The position numbers and the translations under genes were made by a program. A stretch of 64,000 nt of DNA from Vibrio sp. NTOU-M3 (GTDB lineage: Bacteria; Pseudomonadota; Gammaproteobacteria; Enterobacterales; Vibrionaceae), in NCBI RefSeq assembly GCF_040869035.1, contig NZ_CP162100.1, forward strand, positions 930,001 to 994,000, given 5' to 3'. This document shows positions 62,050 to 64,000 of this stretch, piece by piece. The notes below the pieces were generated by a model. The model was given only the letters and a program-made list of their open reading frames with translations. It was not told where the DNA came from and searched no databases. Each line of letters opens with the position of its first letter. Position 1 is the stretch's first letter.

Positions 62050-63913
<1,864 letters not shown>

Positions 63914-63928
63914 TCCCCATACGTAAAT

Positions 63929-63958
63929 AAAAAGGAGGCTATTTAGCCTCCTTTTTTT
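63929..63958 (+). terminator. Rho-independent terminator of ptsG
   Basis: Stem AAAAAGGAGGCT/AGCCTCCTTTTT with loop ATTT and a long T-run. The last 40 bases of the window show no assignable gene. Confidence 0.93.
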
Positions 63959-64000
63959 GATCTTTAGAAACCAGCCTTAACACCGGCCTAACTTTTGTCT

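Noticed and set aside
63959..64000. Minus-strand codons reading AGVKAGF followed by stop at the window end, like an outer-membrane protein C-terminus.
   Set aside because: The frame has a stop codon (TAG) immediately before AGVKAGF, so no protein can be supported within the visible bases.

Overview
The window is a stretch of the large chromosome of a Vibrio species (Gammaproteobacteria, Vibrionaceae). The evidence is the protein sequences and the gene order: tig-clpP-clpX-lon-hupB-ppiD-comEA followed by cmk-rpsA-ihfB-lapAB-pyrF, which matches the layout I remember for Vibrio chromosome I, with an E. coli-like fatty-acid cluster further on. The species was not determined. I see no rRNA, tRNA, CRISPR array, prophage, integron or insertion sequence. 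Almost all of the window is conserved core genome.

Layout. (1) 1-4269: the 3' end of a haem-type TonB-dependent receptor, a small DUF2789-type protein, and a dctB-dctD two-component pair on the minus strand. (2) 4270-13573: the protein quality-control block tig, clpP, clpX, lon, hupB and ppiD, ending with the competence DNA-receptor gene comEA. (3) 13728-19056: cmk, rpsA, ihfB, lapA, lapB and pyrF. (4) 19121-26181: miaE, an uncharacterised membrane-anchored protein, cysB, a lone methyltransferase, and a three-gene ABC importer. (5) 26214-36480: yeaD, gapA, msrB, two small conserved genes, ansA, sppA, fadH and purU. (6) 36680-44419: a tiny unknown gene, yoaA, tsaB, another small unknown gene, an Slp lipoprotein, an alpha/beta hydrolase, fadD and rnd. 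(7) 44461-50697: a SulP transporter, RNase E with a long leader, and the divergent rluC. (8) 50780-62049: yceF, then yceD-rpmF-plsX-fabH-fabD-fabG-acpP-fabF-pabC-mltG-tmk-holB-tatD. (9) ptsG closes the window.

How the parts work together. The tig/clpXP/lon/ppiD block handles folding and proteolysis in the cytoplasm and at the inner membrane. lon carries a recognisable heat-shock (sigma-32) promoter. Fatty-acid synthesis (plsX to fabF) and degradation (fadH, fadD) are both present. fadH has a perfect FadR operator core (TGGTCAGACCA) next to its promoter, while fadD has a different, unassigned dyad. Envelope quality control (lapAB, mltG, sppA, ppiD), RNA metabolism (rne, rnd, rluC, miaE, tsaB) and central carbon metabolism (ptsG, gapA) fill most of the rest.

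I did not find a clear previously undescribed multi-gene system. The least explained signals are in non-coding DNA and small genes: a 12-bp inverted repeat before hupB, a 17-bp palindrome before acpP, an 18-bp dyad before fadD, a degenerate LexA-like box over the yoaA start, structured leaders before tig and rne, a hairpin abutting the clpP ribosome site, a roughly 110-bp inverted-repeat element before ihfB, and a duplicated motif in the RNase E C-terminal half. All coordinates and motifs were read by eye; no database search, folding or alignment was run.
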